DNA of 64,000 nucleotides from Mycoplasmataceae bacterium. Lineage in GTDB: Bacteria; Bacillota_I; Bacilli_A; Mycoplasmatales; Mycoplasmoidaceae. Below the pieces are notes generated by a model, which saw nothing but the letters and a program-made list of their open reading frames with translations, was not told the DNA's origin and did not search any database. How positions within the stretch are numbered: position 1 is the stretch's first letter; every line of letters begins with the position of its first letter. Positions 1-9,675 of this stretch are shown here, piece after piece. The position numbers were made by a program, and so were the translations under genes. The DNA lies in assembly GCA_031259945.1 (NCBI GenBank), contig JAIRKU010000014.1:37144-101143 (forward strand). The letters are read 5' to 3'.

Positions 1-175
1 AGACTCTAACTAGTTCTGCACCATTAGTAGTAAGATCATTAATCTGGCGAATTACAACTTTTCAATTACTGGTTTTAATATTCGTCATAGATTGTATTAC
101 AATCTTATTTTGTTGACCTATTTGAATATTTCCAACTAAAACTTTTATGGTATTTTTTCTAGTAAACATAAGCAT
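1..175 (-). CDS. ispG: 4-hydroxy-3-methylbut-2-enyl diphosphate synthase IspG (GcpE), N-terminal part only
   Basis: The gene runs off the left edge, so only about 58 N-terminal residues are visible. They read RKNTIKVLVGN, then IVIQSMTN, then NGAELVRV, which follow the conserved start of IspG (VGN..IG, VQSMTNT, G.EIVRV). IspG is the [4Fe-4S] enzyme that reductively dehydrates methylerythritol cyclodiphosphate in the MEP isoprenoid pathway. Two ATGs six bases apart (175 and 169) are possible starts, and neither has a clear Shine-Dalgarno. One Trp is encoded by TGA. The gene is divergent from pflB across a 76 bp gap. The Fe-S requirement fits the SUF operon at 40949-45376. Family assignment is firm; nothing can be said about the missing C-terminus. 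Confidence 0.88.
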
Positions 176-251
176 TTATTTTTTACGAATATAATCCTAA
201 TATATTTAATCAAATTAATACACATTTTAGTTAGATGGGTGGTGAGGCATT
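176..251 (+). promoter_or_regulatory. Divergent ispG/pflB promoter region and pflB ribosome binding site
   Basis: The gap between the divergent ispG and pflB starts holds a perfect TATAAT at 190-195 on the plus strand. A GGTGAGG Shine-Dalgarno at 241-247 sits four bases before the pflB ATG at 252. No convincing -35 hexamer is seen, which is common in this AT-rich background. The promoter call is an inference from the -10 box alone. Confidence 0.5.
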
Positions 252-2366
252 ATGATAAAAAAATGATTTAAAGAATGAGAAGGTTTTACTTCTGGTTTTT
301 GGTGTGACGAAATTGATGTACGTAATTTTATTCAAACTAATTACTCTCCATATGTAGGTGATGAATCTTTTTTAGTTCCGCCCACCAAAAATACAAAAAC
401 CCTTTGGAATAAAATATTGAAATTAATGGATGAAGAAAGAAAGCGCGGTGGTGTTTTAGATATGGACCCAAGAGTATCTTTTATTGATGCTTATGGCCCA
501 GGATATATAGATAAAAAATTAGAAAAAATTGTTGGTGTACAAACTGATGTCCCTTTAAAACGAGCATACATGCCAATTGGTGGCGTTCGAATGGCTCAAG
601 AAGCTGCTAAGGCATTTGGGTTTAAAACTGATCCGCACATCGATGAAATTTACACCAAATATCGTAAAACACACAACCAAGGCGTATTTGATGCATATAC
701 AGAAGAAATGCGTAAAGCACGTCACTTACATATTATTACCGGGTTGCCTGATGCTTATTCGCGTGGCAGGATTATTGGTGATTACCGAAGAATTGCCTTA
801 TATGGAATTGATTATTTAATTGCTGAGAAAAAAGCTACACGTAATCTTATTCCATACGATATGAATGATAGTGTAATCCGTTTACGAGAAGAATCATCAG
901 ATCAAATTAGAGCACTGGAAGCCATGAAACGTATGGCTAGTGTTTATGGGCATAATATTTCATTACCCGCTAAAAATGCGCAAGAAGCAGTGCAATGGAC
1001 TTATTATGGATATTTAGCTGCTATAAAAGACCAAAATGGTGCAGCTATGTCTATTGGTCGTATTTCTACTTTTTTAGATATTTATATTCAACGAGATTTA
1101 AAGAAAAAATTAATTACTGAAAGCGGAGCTCAAGAATTAATTGATCATCTTGTAATGAAGTTAAGAATTGTGCGTTTTATAAGAACGCCTGAGTATAACG
1201 ATATATTTGCAGGTGATCCGATTTGAGCTACGGAATCCATTGGTGGTATGGGTATAGATGGGCGTACATTAGTAACTAAGACATCCTTTCGTATGTTACA
1301 TACATTAGCAAATATGGGCCCAGCACCAGAACCTAATCTAACTATTTTATGGTCTAGGAATTTGCCTCGAAAATTTAAAGAATTTTGCGCTAAATATTCA
1401 ATTCTTTATTCATCTATTCAATATGAATCAGACGACTTAATGCGCGTGACACACGGTGACGATTATGGTATTGCTTGTTGTGTTTCGCCAATGAAAATCG
1501 GTAAGCAAATGCAATTTTTTGGTGCACGAGCTAATTTAGCTAAAGCACTTTTATACGCCATCAATGGTGGGTATGATGAAATTCATCCAGAATATCAAAT
1601 TGGTCCGCGCCAAGGGCAATTGGATTTAACTAAGCCATTAGATTTTCAAGAAATTTGAGATCGTTACTTAGTAGTTTTACGTTGGTTAGCATCTTTATAC
1701 ATAAAGACATTAAATATTATTCACTACATGCATGATAAATATTATTATGAAGCAGGTCAAATGGCTTTATACGATTTTCATATTCATCGTTTTTTTGCAA
1801 CAGGGATTGCTGGATTATCAGTGGTAGCTGATTCATTATCTGCTATAAAATATGCGAAGGTTTATCCTATATGAAAACAAATTCCTAATACAAATCGATA
1901 TATCGCTATTGATTATCGCGTAGAAGGAAAATATCCTAAATACGGTAATGATGATGATCGTGTAGATGGATTAGCTCAAGATACTCTAAGGTTATTTGTG
2001 AATATGCTAAGACGCCATGGGACATATCGTTTATCTGAGTTGACTACATCAGTGTTAACGATTACTTCCAATGTTATGTATGGTCGTAACACTGGGGCAA
2101 CGCCGGATGGACGAAAAAGGGGAGAACCATTTGCACCAGGTGCTAATCCGATGCATGGGCGTGACGAAAAAGGTGCAATTGCTTCATTAGCTTCTGTAGC
2201 TAAAATTCCTTTTAAACATGCAGCTGATGGGATATCTAATACTTTTAGTATAGTGCCTGGAGCATTAGGCAAACCAGATGAATATATCATTACTCATGAT
2301 GATATTATTGATGTTGATAAAGTACAAAAAATTAAAAAGAGGAAAGTAGGTAATTATGGTAAATAA
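252..2366 (+). CDS. pflB: Pyruvate formate-lyase, large subunit lacking the glycyl-radical domain
   Basis: Formate acetyltransferase converts pyruvate plus CoA to acetyl-CoA plus formate in the cytoplasm. This 704-residue protein carries the catalytic thiyl pair Cys409-Cys410 in IACCVSPM. It also has [28 protein letters not shown] and [11 protein letters not shown], all typical of PflB. TGA is Trp at several conserved Trp positions, including the ATESIGG region. Usual PflB is about 760 residues and ends with the glycyl-radical motif. Here the protein instead stops after ALGKPDE plus a roughly 27-residue Asp/Lys-rich tail with no counterpart in the family. The missing end is supplied by the next gene, which overlaps by 11 bases in another frame. 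pflA follows. Confidence 0.93.
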
Positions 2367-2595
2367 GAAACAACAAGAAAATTTAGTGAATTTATTAGAT
2401 GGATATTTTGATAAAGGGGCACATCATTTAAATGTTAATATTTTAACACGAGACACATTAATAGATGCTCAAAAACATCCGGAAAAATATCCCCAATTAA
2501 CAGTGCGTATTAGTGGTTATGCTGTAAATTTTATAAAACTATCAAAAGATCAACAAAACGATATTATTCAACGCACATTTCATAAACATTTTTAA
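2356..2595 (+). CDS. Stand-alone glycyl-radical subunit of pyruvate formate-lyase (GrcA/YfiD-like)
   Basis: This 79-residue protein matches only the last part of PflB. It has [28 protein letters not shown] and the glycyl-radical motif RISGYAV with radical Gly54, and ends in RTFHKHF as PflB does. It starts at its own ATG inside the end of the large subunit gene, in the +1 frame. An AGAGG lies 13 bases upstream and a TAG in its own frame lies at 2347-2349, so fusion by frameshifting would have to occur within about 17 bases. E. coli GrcA (YfiD) is a similar separate radical domain that repairs oxygen-cleaved PFL, but there the main PflB is intact. Here it would be the only source of the radical glycine visible. 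Confidence 0.88.
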   Translation: MVNKKQQENLVNLLDGYFDKGAHHLNVNILTRDTLIDAQKHPEKYPQLTVRISGYAVNFIKLSKDQQNDIIQRTFHKHF

Positions 2596-2660
2596 ATAGT
2601 GAATCTAAGATTAATTTAGAGACGATGCAATAGATAAAAAATATTGTATACATATAAGGC

Positions 2661-3404
2661 ATGAATAATTCGGCCCCATATTTTAAAATTGAAACATTTG
2701 GTACATTAGATGGGCCTGGCACTCGTTTAGTTATATTTTTGCAAGGTTGCATATTACGTTGTTTGTATTGCCACAACCCTGAATCTTGAACACTTAAGAG
2801 TTCTATGAGGATTACGCCAGAAGAAGTGATACAGTTGTATTTGAAAAACCATAAATTTTATCAAAACGATGGCGGCATAACAATGAGCGGTGGTGAGCCG
2901 TTAATTCATCAAGACTTTTGTTTAACCTTAGCGAAATTATGTAAGAAACAAAAAATTAATTTGGCTTTAGATACTTCAGGAGCCACATTCTCTAAATCTA
3001 ATTTATCTTTTTATAAAAAACTTATTAAACATAAACCTTTATGAATTGTGGATATTAAGCAAATGAATTTAAAAAAACACAAACAAATAACCGGTGCTAA
3101 TAATTTGAATGAATTATCGTTAATTAAATTTTTAGATAAGAATAAGCAAAAATATTGAGTACGTTATGTATTAGTTCCTAATAATTACACCAATAGTTAT
3201 GAAGATTTAAATTCTCTAGCCCATTTTTTAAAATCATTAAAATGTATGGATAGATTTGAATTACTTCCTTATCATCGTTTAGGACTACAAAAATATAAAC
3301 AATTACATATAAAAAATAACTTAATAGGTGTTAAGGAACCAACTAAAGAAGAAATAAATTGAGCTAAAAAAATAATTATTGAACCTTCTAAAATAAGGCA
3401 ATAA
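2661..3404 (+). CDS. pflA: Pyruvate formate-lyase activating enzyme (radical SAM)
   Basis: This is a 247-residue radical SAM enzyme that uses a [4Fe-4S] cluster and S-adenosylmethionine to abstract hydrogen from the PFL glycine. The N-terminus has [10 protein letters not shown] and the cluster motif CILRCLYC (Cys30, Cys34, Cys37). [12 protein letters not shown] block follows near residue 75, typical of PFL activases. Length matches the family (about 245). It lies 65 bases after the radical-domain gene and is likely co-transcribed, though a start without an obvious strong Shine-Dalgarno (AAGGC just before the ATG) suggests modest translation. Its substrate here would be the small 79-residue subunit. 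Confidence 0.93.
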
Positions 3405-3407
3405 AAA

Positions 3408-3487
3408 AGCCATTACACACACCAGTTGTATCTTAGTGCTGCTCCATTTCTGGCCTGACACGGTTCGAAACCGATGTTGTAACGGCT
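3408..3487 (-). ncRNA. ffs: Signal recognition particle RNA (small bacterial SRP RNA, 4.5S type)
   Basis: On the minus strand the element reads AGCCGTTACAACATCGG, then CGAACCGTGTCAGGCC, AGAAATGGAGCAGCAC, and closes with TGTAATGGCT. The apical part (GTCAGGCC-AGAAA-TGGAGCAGCAC) is the conserved Ffh-binding helix 8 with its internal loops, and the termini pair over about 10 bp. A T-run follows the closing stem immediately and would act as the terminator. Boundaries are set by the terminal stem and could be off by a few bases. It is convergent with pflA. Confidence 0.9.
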
Positions 3488-3909
3488 CTTGTATTATTGT
3501 AAATTTATTTAAATATGAATAAATTTCTAAAAATCCTATTTGTTTAAACTAAGAGGTCTAAAACTTAGTTACATATCTTTTTACATAGTAAATGAATAGT
3601 TAGTAAAAGGGGAAGGTCAATTGGTAGCGCTTCAAGAAAACTAGGACGATATCATTTCCAGTACTTGCGCTATTAATTCCAGCATCAACAAGTATTAGAA
3701 CGGTGCCTATAACATTCAAAAAACCACATGCCTTTGCGTGGCGGATAATATCTTTATATAAATGGAAATGTTGTTATGACTGAAGAATAATGTATGCCGC
3801 ATATTGCGCACAGCATATTCATAACAATGCCAATAATAGCAATTATAAATCAGTAATAATCTATCATGTAATCTCAAGAATCAGAAAGTTTAGTCACATA
3901 TAGTTATAT
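3488..3909. other. Gene-poor stretch; possible remnant of a membrane protein gene
   Basis: No intact gene is seen in these 422 bases. On the minus strand two short open stretches have strongly hydrophobic translations: AIIGIVMNMLCAICGI around 3800-3845 and GFLNVIGTVLILVDAGINSA around 3660-3730. They are in different frames and interrupted by TAA. This looks like a decayed transporter or permease gene, but I cannot name a family. The promoter of the SRP RNA should also lie at the left end, just beyond 3487. Confidence 0.3.
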
Positions 3910-6747
3910 CTAATTATGTTTTTTTAAATATTTTTTTAAATACGCAGCGGTGTAAGATATATCTGATTTTGAGATTATTTGTTCTGGGGTACCAGTAGCA
4001 ATTATTTGTCCTCCTAGTTCGCCGCCTTCTGGGCCTAAATCAATAATGTGATCTGCACATTTAATTAATTCAAAATTATGTTCAATTACGATAACAGTTG
4101 CGCCATGATTGACAATACGGTTTAATACTTTGATTAAATTACCAATATCATGTGTGTGCAAACCTGTTGTTGGTTCATCTAAAATTAATAAAGTATTATT
4201 AGATGCTCGTTTCTGCAAAAATTTAGCTAGTTTAATTCGTTGTGCCTCTCCGCCAGATAAATTAGTAGCAGGGGTGCCTAATTTTATATAACCTAAACCG
4301 ACATCATTCATTAGTTCTAATTTATGACGAATATTAGGAATGTTCTTGAAGAATTCTAATGCTTGTAAGACGCTCATTTCTAAGACATCATAAATAGACT
4401 TACCTTTATATTTGATGGATAAAGTTTCATCGTTATATTTTTTACCATTACATTCGCTACATGTAATATACACATCTGGTAAAAAATGCATCTCGATACG
4501 AATTACACCATCACCCCAACATTTTTCACAACGTCCTCCAGGTACATTAAAAGAAAATCTACCTTTAGTATATCCTCTAGCTTTTGCTTCAGGATGTTGA
4601 GCAAACAATTCTCGAATATCATCAAATACACCAACGTAAGTTGCCGGGTTACTACGTGGTGTACGACCGATTGGTTCTTGAGAAACCATAATAAGCTTGT
4701 CTAAGTTATTAATACCAACTATTGATTTAATTGTTGGAGCATTAGTGAAAGGACTAAATAATATTTTTTGGATATTTTTAGCCAACGTTTCATTAATGAG
4801 TGTAGATTTACCACTACCAGAAACGCCTGTAACCACGATTAGTTTGCCGAGAGGGAATGTGACTTCTAAATTTTTTAAATTATGTGCATTTGCACCTTTA
4901 AGAATAATCTTTTGTCCGTTACCGCTACGTCTGACCTTCGGTATAGGGATACTTAGAGCGCCATTTAAATATTTACCTGTTAATGAATCAGGGTTTCGCA
5001 TAACTTCTTTTGGTGTACCTGTAGCTACTATTTTACCGCCAGCCTCACCGGCACCTGGGCCAATGTCAATTAAATAATCACTACTAAGCATAGTGTCTTC
5101 ATCATGCTCTACTACAATTAAAGTATTACCTAAATCTCGCATCTTCTTTAAAGTTTTAATTAATTGTCCATTATCTTTTTGATGTAAACCAATAGATGGT
5201 TCGTCAAGAACATATAGTATGCCAGTCAAAGACGAACCGATTTGTGTGGCTAAGCGAATACGTTGTGATTCCCCACCTGATAAAGTGGCAGCACTTCGTG
5301 ATAATGTTAAATAATTTAAACCGACATTATCCAGGAATGATAAACGATCAATAATTTCTTTCAATGCTAATTTAGCGATTTGTTGTTGCTGTTCTGTCAA
5401 ATTTAATTCTAATAAAAAATTAATTGCATTTCGAATTGGTAATTTAGTTACTTCAATAATATCTTTATTATTAATTTTAACGGCTAGAGCTGCTGCCGAT
5501 AATTTCTTACCATGACATACTTCACATACTTTTTCAGACATATATTTTGAATAATATTGTCTAGCCATTTCTGAAGTTGTTTCAAGATGACGTCGTTTCA
5601 CAAGTTCTAGCACACCTTCTACATAATCATATTTCTTATAAGAATTACCACTACTAGAATGTAACTCAATATTGATAGGTTCTTGTGAACCATACATGAT
5701 TAGATCTAATTCATTTTTAGTAAATTTGCCAAGCTGCTTATTTTTGTCGACTTTATAATGAGTTAACATCACATTAAATTTTTGTCAATCAATGGAAGTT
5801 GTGTTCACAGTATTTTTAAAATAATCAATTCCTCCATCATTAATGGATAATGATTTATCAGGTATCATTTTATTTTCATCAGGCTCATAAGTAAAACCCA
5901 AACCTTTACAATGTTCACAAGCGCCTAACGGAGAATTAAAAGAAAATAGGCGTGGTTCCATTTCAGGAATAGTAAAACCACATACTTTACATGAATGCGA
6001 TTGGGAATAGAGCGTTTCCTGTTCGCCATTAACTATAACCACTTTACCTTCGCCATATTTAATAGCTGTTTCTAAAGCATCGTTAATGCGACTTTTTGTT
6101 TCATGATCATTGTGCGCAATAATTCGGTCAACAACAATGTCTAAATTATGAAATTTGTTTTTTTCTAATGTAATATTTTCATCTAATGAATATTGGTGCC
6201 CATCTATTCTAATTCTTAAAAAACCATCAGCTTTCAGTTTTTCTAATTCAGTTTTAAAAGTACCTTTCTGTCGGTGCATAAAAGGAGAGAGAATTTGCAA
6301 TTTATCACCATCTTTAAAATTTTCAATAATTTTATTGAGAATTTGTTTGGTAGTTAGGGTTTCAATTATACCATGTCCATTAGGACAATAAGGTGTTCCG
6401 ATTCTAGCAAATAACACTCTTAAATAATCATAAATTTCTGTAACTGTACCTACTGTAGAACGTGGATTATGAGATGTTGATTTTTGATCAATGCTAATGG
6501 CAGGTGACAAACCGTCAATTAAATCAACATCTGGTTTTTCATTACCACCTAAAAATTGTCTTGCATACGAAGACAATGATTCCAAATATCTTCTTTGCCC
6601 TTCAGCATAAATGGTGTCAAAAGCTAATGAAGATTTGCCAGAGCCAGATAAACCAGTAATAACTACAAGTTTGTTTTTAGGAATTTCAAGATTGATATTC
6701 TTGAGGTTATTTTCACGCGCCCCTTTTATGATTAATTTATCGTGCAT
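3910..6747 (-). CDS. uvrA: Excinuclease ABC subunit A
   Basis: This is the 945-residue damage-recognition ATPase of nucleotide excision repair. The first ABC half has [28 protein letters not shown] and the zinc module CKVCG...CEHC. The second half has [10 protein letters not shown], the C-terminal zinc finger CEKCWGDG...[24 protein letters not shown] and [11 protein letters not shown] codons near 5780 are Trp and join what a standard-code reading would split. Length matches the family. It is the last gene of a minus-strand operon with two small genes upstream, separated by only 2 bases from the first. No uvrB or uvrC is in this window. Confidence 0.97.
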
Positions 6748-6749
6748 CT

Positions 6750-7094
6750 TTATTTTTGTTTCTTTTTATTAAGAAGTGTTTTACTAATGCTGTCATTAAT
6801 ACCTTCAATAATTTGACTTGCACCATTAGCTAATTTAGTAACATTTAAATCACGAATTTTTTCTTTGAGAAGTTCAATTTCTTGATCAATTTTAATGCGA
6901 ACAGTTTCATCAGGCATTTCTTTGGGGATAGTCAAATATGTATGAACGCTATCTAAAGTGTCTAAAATGTTAGATTTATTTTTTTTATATTCGTTAAAAA
7001 TTGTTTTACGCAAGTGTTCATATTTTTTTTGAGTAAGCAATTGATAGGTTATATAAACGACACTAGCAAAGGCAAGTTTTTTCGCGATACCCAT
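6750..7094 (-). CDS. Small YtxH-like protein with N-terminal membrane anchor
   Basis: A 114-residue protein with a short hydrophobic N-terminus ([15 protein letters not shown]) followed by a charged, probably alpha-helical or coiled-coil region. It ends in a Lys-rich tail. The shape (single anchor plus amphipathic helices) and position next to a DUF948-like gene resemble the ytxG-ytxH pair of Firmicutes, but similarity is structural rather than motif-based. It is 2 bases upstream of uvrA and 6 bases downstream of the next gene, so all three are one operon. Function unknown. Confidence 0.65.
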   Translation of the reverse strand: MGIAKKLAFASVVYITYQLLTQKKYEHLRKTIFNEYKKNKSNILDTLDSVHTYLTIPKEMPDETVRIKIDQEIELLKEKIRDLNVTKLANGASQIIEGINDSISKTLLNKKKQK

Positions 7095-7100
7095 AATACT

Positions 7101-7448
7101 CTATTTATCCTTGCCAATGATGTCTTTTAATTTGCCGATAAATTTAGTAGTAGTTTCTTTATTTTTAGACACATAATGCTTTAAAGCATCTGTATTCTGA
7201 TTAATTAAAGATTCAAATAAATCAATAAAATTAGCTATTTTAGCAATAGCATCAACTGTAGGCGTTAGGATTTCTGATTTATAAGTGAGATCTTCGACAA
7301 GATAATCTAATTTTTTAGCGACAATACCTATTTTACGATAAGCGATAATCATATAAATCAAAGCAAATAATAGAAAAAATAAAGCAACACAACCAACAAC
7401 AATTAAGATGGTAATACCGGTATCATTTATATTAGTTGATTGAACCAT
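7101..7448 (-). CDS. DUF948/YtxG-like membrane-anchored protein
   Basis: A 115-residue protein with one long N-terminal transmembrane segment (about residues 12-33, TILIVVGCVALFFLLFALIYMII). A helical region with hydrophobic repeats follows, in the style of DUF948 (YtxG) proteins. It heads the minus-strand operon leading to the YtxH-like gene and uvrA. The starting ATG at 7448 is preceded by a gene-free region holding the presumed operon promoter. Family membership is inferred from topology, length and neighbour; the function is unknown. Confidence 0.65.
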   Translation of the reverse strand: MVQSTNINDTGITILIVVGCVALFFLLFALIYMIIAYRKIGIVAKKLDYLVEDLTYKSEILTPTVDAIAKIANFIDLFESLINQNTDALKHYVSKNKETTTKFIGKLKDIIGKDK

Positions 7449-7629
7449 GGGAGTATTATAAACAAAAACAATTTTTAAATAGTCGTTTCTAAAAGAACAG
7501 GGAAAAAGTCCTAAGCAATTTGTAATTGGAAAGTTCGCACCCGTTCTTTACACAAGAGTAGGCAAAATTAATAAGTTGAGATTGTTTAATTACTTAGATT
7601 TGAATAATTATTTTTTAGAGAATTAGCTA

Positions 7630-7812
7630 TTGCTTCAAACCCAGTTGGAGCCTAAATATGCTATGGGTGAGCATGTGGATGCTAAAATTAACGAGGTGAA
7701 GCAAGAAATGCTAATCTTCAAACAAGATGTTAATAATAAATTTAACGAAGTCAACAAAAACATTTTTAAATTAAGAAATGCCGTTAATTGAATTCTTAAA
7801 AAGTTAGGCTAA
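7630..7812 (+). pseudogene. Truncated paralogue of the coiled-coil gene at 7958-8248
   Basis: In frame 1 this stretch encodes PKYAMGEHVDAKINEVKQEM and continues through VNNKF to an Asn/Lys-rich end with a TAA at 7810-7812. It matches the C-terminal coiled coil of the gene at 7958. The DNA at 7669-7743 matches 8123-8197 at 71 of 75 positions. The N-terminal half of the full gene (MANVKGKS...) is missing; only TTG 7630 or ATG 7663 could start it, without a Shine-Dalgarno. It is best read as a recently duplicated, truncated copy, although a 49-60 residue product cannot be excluded. Confidence 0.6.
7669..7743 (+). repeat. 75 bp direct repeat, copy 1 (copy 2 at 8123-8197)
   Basis: Aligning the two copies by eye gives four mismatches in 75 positions without gaps. 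Both lie in the same reading frame of the coiled-coil proteins. The high identity in an AT-rich, otherwise unconstrained region indicates a recent tandem duplication or ongoing gene conversion. Confidence 0.85.
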
Positions 7813-7871
7813 CATGACTGAATTAGCAAAGACTCAAGCTTAAAAACGTTTGTTCAAACCGAAACATAAAT

Positions 7872-7957
7872 AAAAAAATAAGTAAATTTTTATTTTTGTC
7901 TGTATTAAATAAGTAGAGAGTGAATATATATTTTAAAAAAGTAAGCAAGGCGAAATT
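7872..7957 (+). repeat. Leader repeat, copy 1 (copy 2 at about 8331-8419)
   Basis: The roughly 85 bases just upstream of the ATG at 7958 share a core TATTAAATAAGTAGAGAG followed by an A/T-rich stretch with ATATATATTTT and AAAAGTAAG. The second copy at about 8331-8419 has the same blocks with a few substitutions and one or two indels. The repeat probably contains the promoter of the coiled-coil gene and was duplicated along with it; copy 2 now lies upstream of rmuC and no longer leads into a coiled-coil ORF. Confidence 0.75.
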
Positions 7958-8248
7958 ATGGCGAATGTTAAGGGGAAAAGCGTGTTGTATAATTATAGTG
8001 TTGTGAAAAGAGACGATAAAGATAACGGTCAAGTTGAATTGGCAAAAGTAGGCGATAAGAGACCTAAATATGCTACGGTTGAATATGTAGACGCAAAGAT
8101 TGAATATGTAGACGCAAAGATTGAGCATGTTAATGCTAAAATTAACGAGGTGAAGCAAGAAATGCTAATCTTCAAACAAGAAGTTAATAATAAGTTTGAT
8201 ACATTAAGCGATTTAGTAATGAAAATTGCTAAAAAAGTCGGGGTTTAG
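7958..8248 (+). CDS. Small coiled-coil protein of a DUF16-like paralogous family
   Basis: This 96-residue protein has a short N-terminal region followed by a heptad-like coiled coil. It contains an exact tandem unit EYVDAKI-EYVDAKI and a diverged third copy EHVNAKI, then EVKQEMLIFKQEVNNKFDTL. The layout (unique N-terminus, TVEYVDAKI start, long coiled coil, small size, many paralogues) resembles the DUF16 family of Mycoplasma pneumoniae, whose role is unknown. AAGG lies 8 bases before the ATG. Paralogues or remnants are at 7630-7812, 55821-56066 and 59459-59740. The DUF16 link is by pattern only. Confidence 0.7.
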   Translation: MANVKGKSVLYNYSVVKRDDKDNGQVELAKVGDKRPKYATVEYVDAKIEYVDAKIEHVNAKINEVKQEMLIFKQEVNNKFDTLSDLVMKIAKKVGV

Positions 8249-8330
8249 CTGTAGATTAATTAATTTTATAAATTCCAATTACAATTGCAACATTAAATAA
8301 AACATTCATTAACGAATCGTTTAAATTAAA

Positions 8331-8419
8331 AAGAAAAATAAGCAAATTTCTATTTTTATGTATATTAAATAAGTAGAGAGAGTAAATATATATTTTTAAA
8401 AGTAAGAAAAACGAAATTA
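8331..8419 (+). repeat. Leader repeat, copy 2, without its coiled-coil ORF
   Basis: This copy matches 7872-7957, including AATAAGTAGAGAG and the following ATATATATTTTT block. Where copy 1 reads GCGAAATTATGG into the gene, this copy reads ACGAAATTAGAA, so the start codon is lost. It lies about 60 bases before rmuC and may now supply that gene's promoter. Confidence 0.65.
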
Positions 8420-8481
8420 GAATTAGATTAAGCCTTTTTACTTGTGTTTATCAAAGTGATTTATGTTAAGATTAACTATTT

Positions 8482-9666
8482 ATGAGTAGCGCTTTAGATA
8501 TTGTATTGATAGTAATTGTTATAGTGTTGTTATTGGCAGTAACTAGTCTTTTAATTTTATTTTTCGTCAAACCATCATCAAAACGACAGGCTAATAATGA
8601 TGCTGAAGCCAAAACTAAATTAGAAAATATTATGGCTCAAAATCAACGTTTAGAAGCGCAATTGGAATTAATGCAAAAAACATATAACACTTTGAATGAA
8701 ACGATTAATAAATCTGGGCTAGACTCAGCAACTAAGATGACTCTTTTATCTGAAAAAATTGAAACCTTAGATAAATATCAAAAAGATTTAAATAAATACA
8801 ATAACGAAATTAAAGTGAATTTGGAAAATATACATAAAACTACACAGAATATTCCTACTATTTCTAATGAGATAAAAGGCATTAGTGATATTTATAAACA
8901 TAATAAAAATCGTGGTAATATCGGTGAGATTCAGCTAAAAGTTATTCTGGATGATATTTTTGGCAAGAACACCGATTTTGTTCAGTCTCAACACGCATTT
9001 AAAGATGGAACAATAGTGGATTACTTGATTAAAATAGGTGATCACTTTGTCCCGATTGACTCTAAATTTCCGTTGGATAACTATCGGAAAATTTATGAGT
9101 CTAAAGTAGAAGTTGAAGTGAACCAAGCTAAACTCTTATTCAAGCGAGATATTATTAATAAGTTTAAAGAAGTTGCTAAATATCTTAACCCTTCTGAACA
9201 TATCGATAATGTACTCGTTTTCATTCCTTCTGAAGGCATGTTTGCCGACATTGTGGCTTGATACAGCGACGATATTTTAATAAGCGCAAACGAGTATCAT
9301 GTATTTCTATGTTCGCCTACTACAATTATTACAATGCTTAAATTATTTTTAGTCAATGAACGAGATAAAACATTATCTAAAAATATTGAAAAGATTAAAG
9401 AGCAAATCAGTAAAGTATTTTTAGATTTCCATAAAGTCCATAAGCATTGATTAGAGTACATTAAAACTTTAGGTACATTGACCAACAAAGCTAAACAACT
9501 AACCCACACAAATACACAAATTTTAAAAAAAATACAATACATTGAAACTGATAATCCTGCATTTTTGGAAGAAGTTGACAAAACAATTGAAGAGTCCAAA
9601 AATGCTAAAAATGAATTAGAACACGAAGGTGCTACTTTACGCGACAATTTATTAGAAAAAGAGTAA
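8482..9666 (+). CDS. rmuC: DNA recombination protein RmuC
   Basis: A 394-residue protein with an N-terminal transmembrane segment (residues 5-27), a coiled-coil region and a C-terminal RmuC nuclease-like domain. The domain shows GNIGEIQLKVILDDIF, DGTIVDYLIKIG and PIDSKFPLDNY, the PD-(D/E)XK-type core of the family. LVFIPSEGMFADIVAWYSD then follows, with Trp as TGA. In E. coli RmuC limits rearrangements between inverted repeats. No partner gene is adjacent. The gene ends 9 bases before the rplK promoter. The family call is secure; its activity in mollicutes is unstudied as far as I know. Confidence 0.9.
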
Positions 9667-9675
9667 TATTTTCAT

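Noticed and set aside
1976..2290. 104-codon minus-strand frame
   Set aside because: Antisense shadow of the conserved NPMHGRD region of pflB.
2330..2366. Programmed +1 frameshift joining the two PFL genes
   Set aside because: Only 17 bases are shared between the TAG at 2347 and TAA at 2364, with no recognised slippery site, while the second gene has its own ATG; not fully excluded but less likely.
4109..5077. Several plus-strand open frames of 60-126 codons
   Set aside because: All are antisense to uvrA, whose conserved motifs occupy the same bases.
5785..6747. A separate short UvrA-like ABC protein
   Set aside because: The stop seen in the standard code is TGA; the frame continues as Trp into the rest of uvrA, giving the normal 945 residues.
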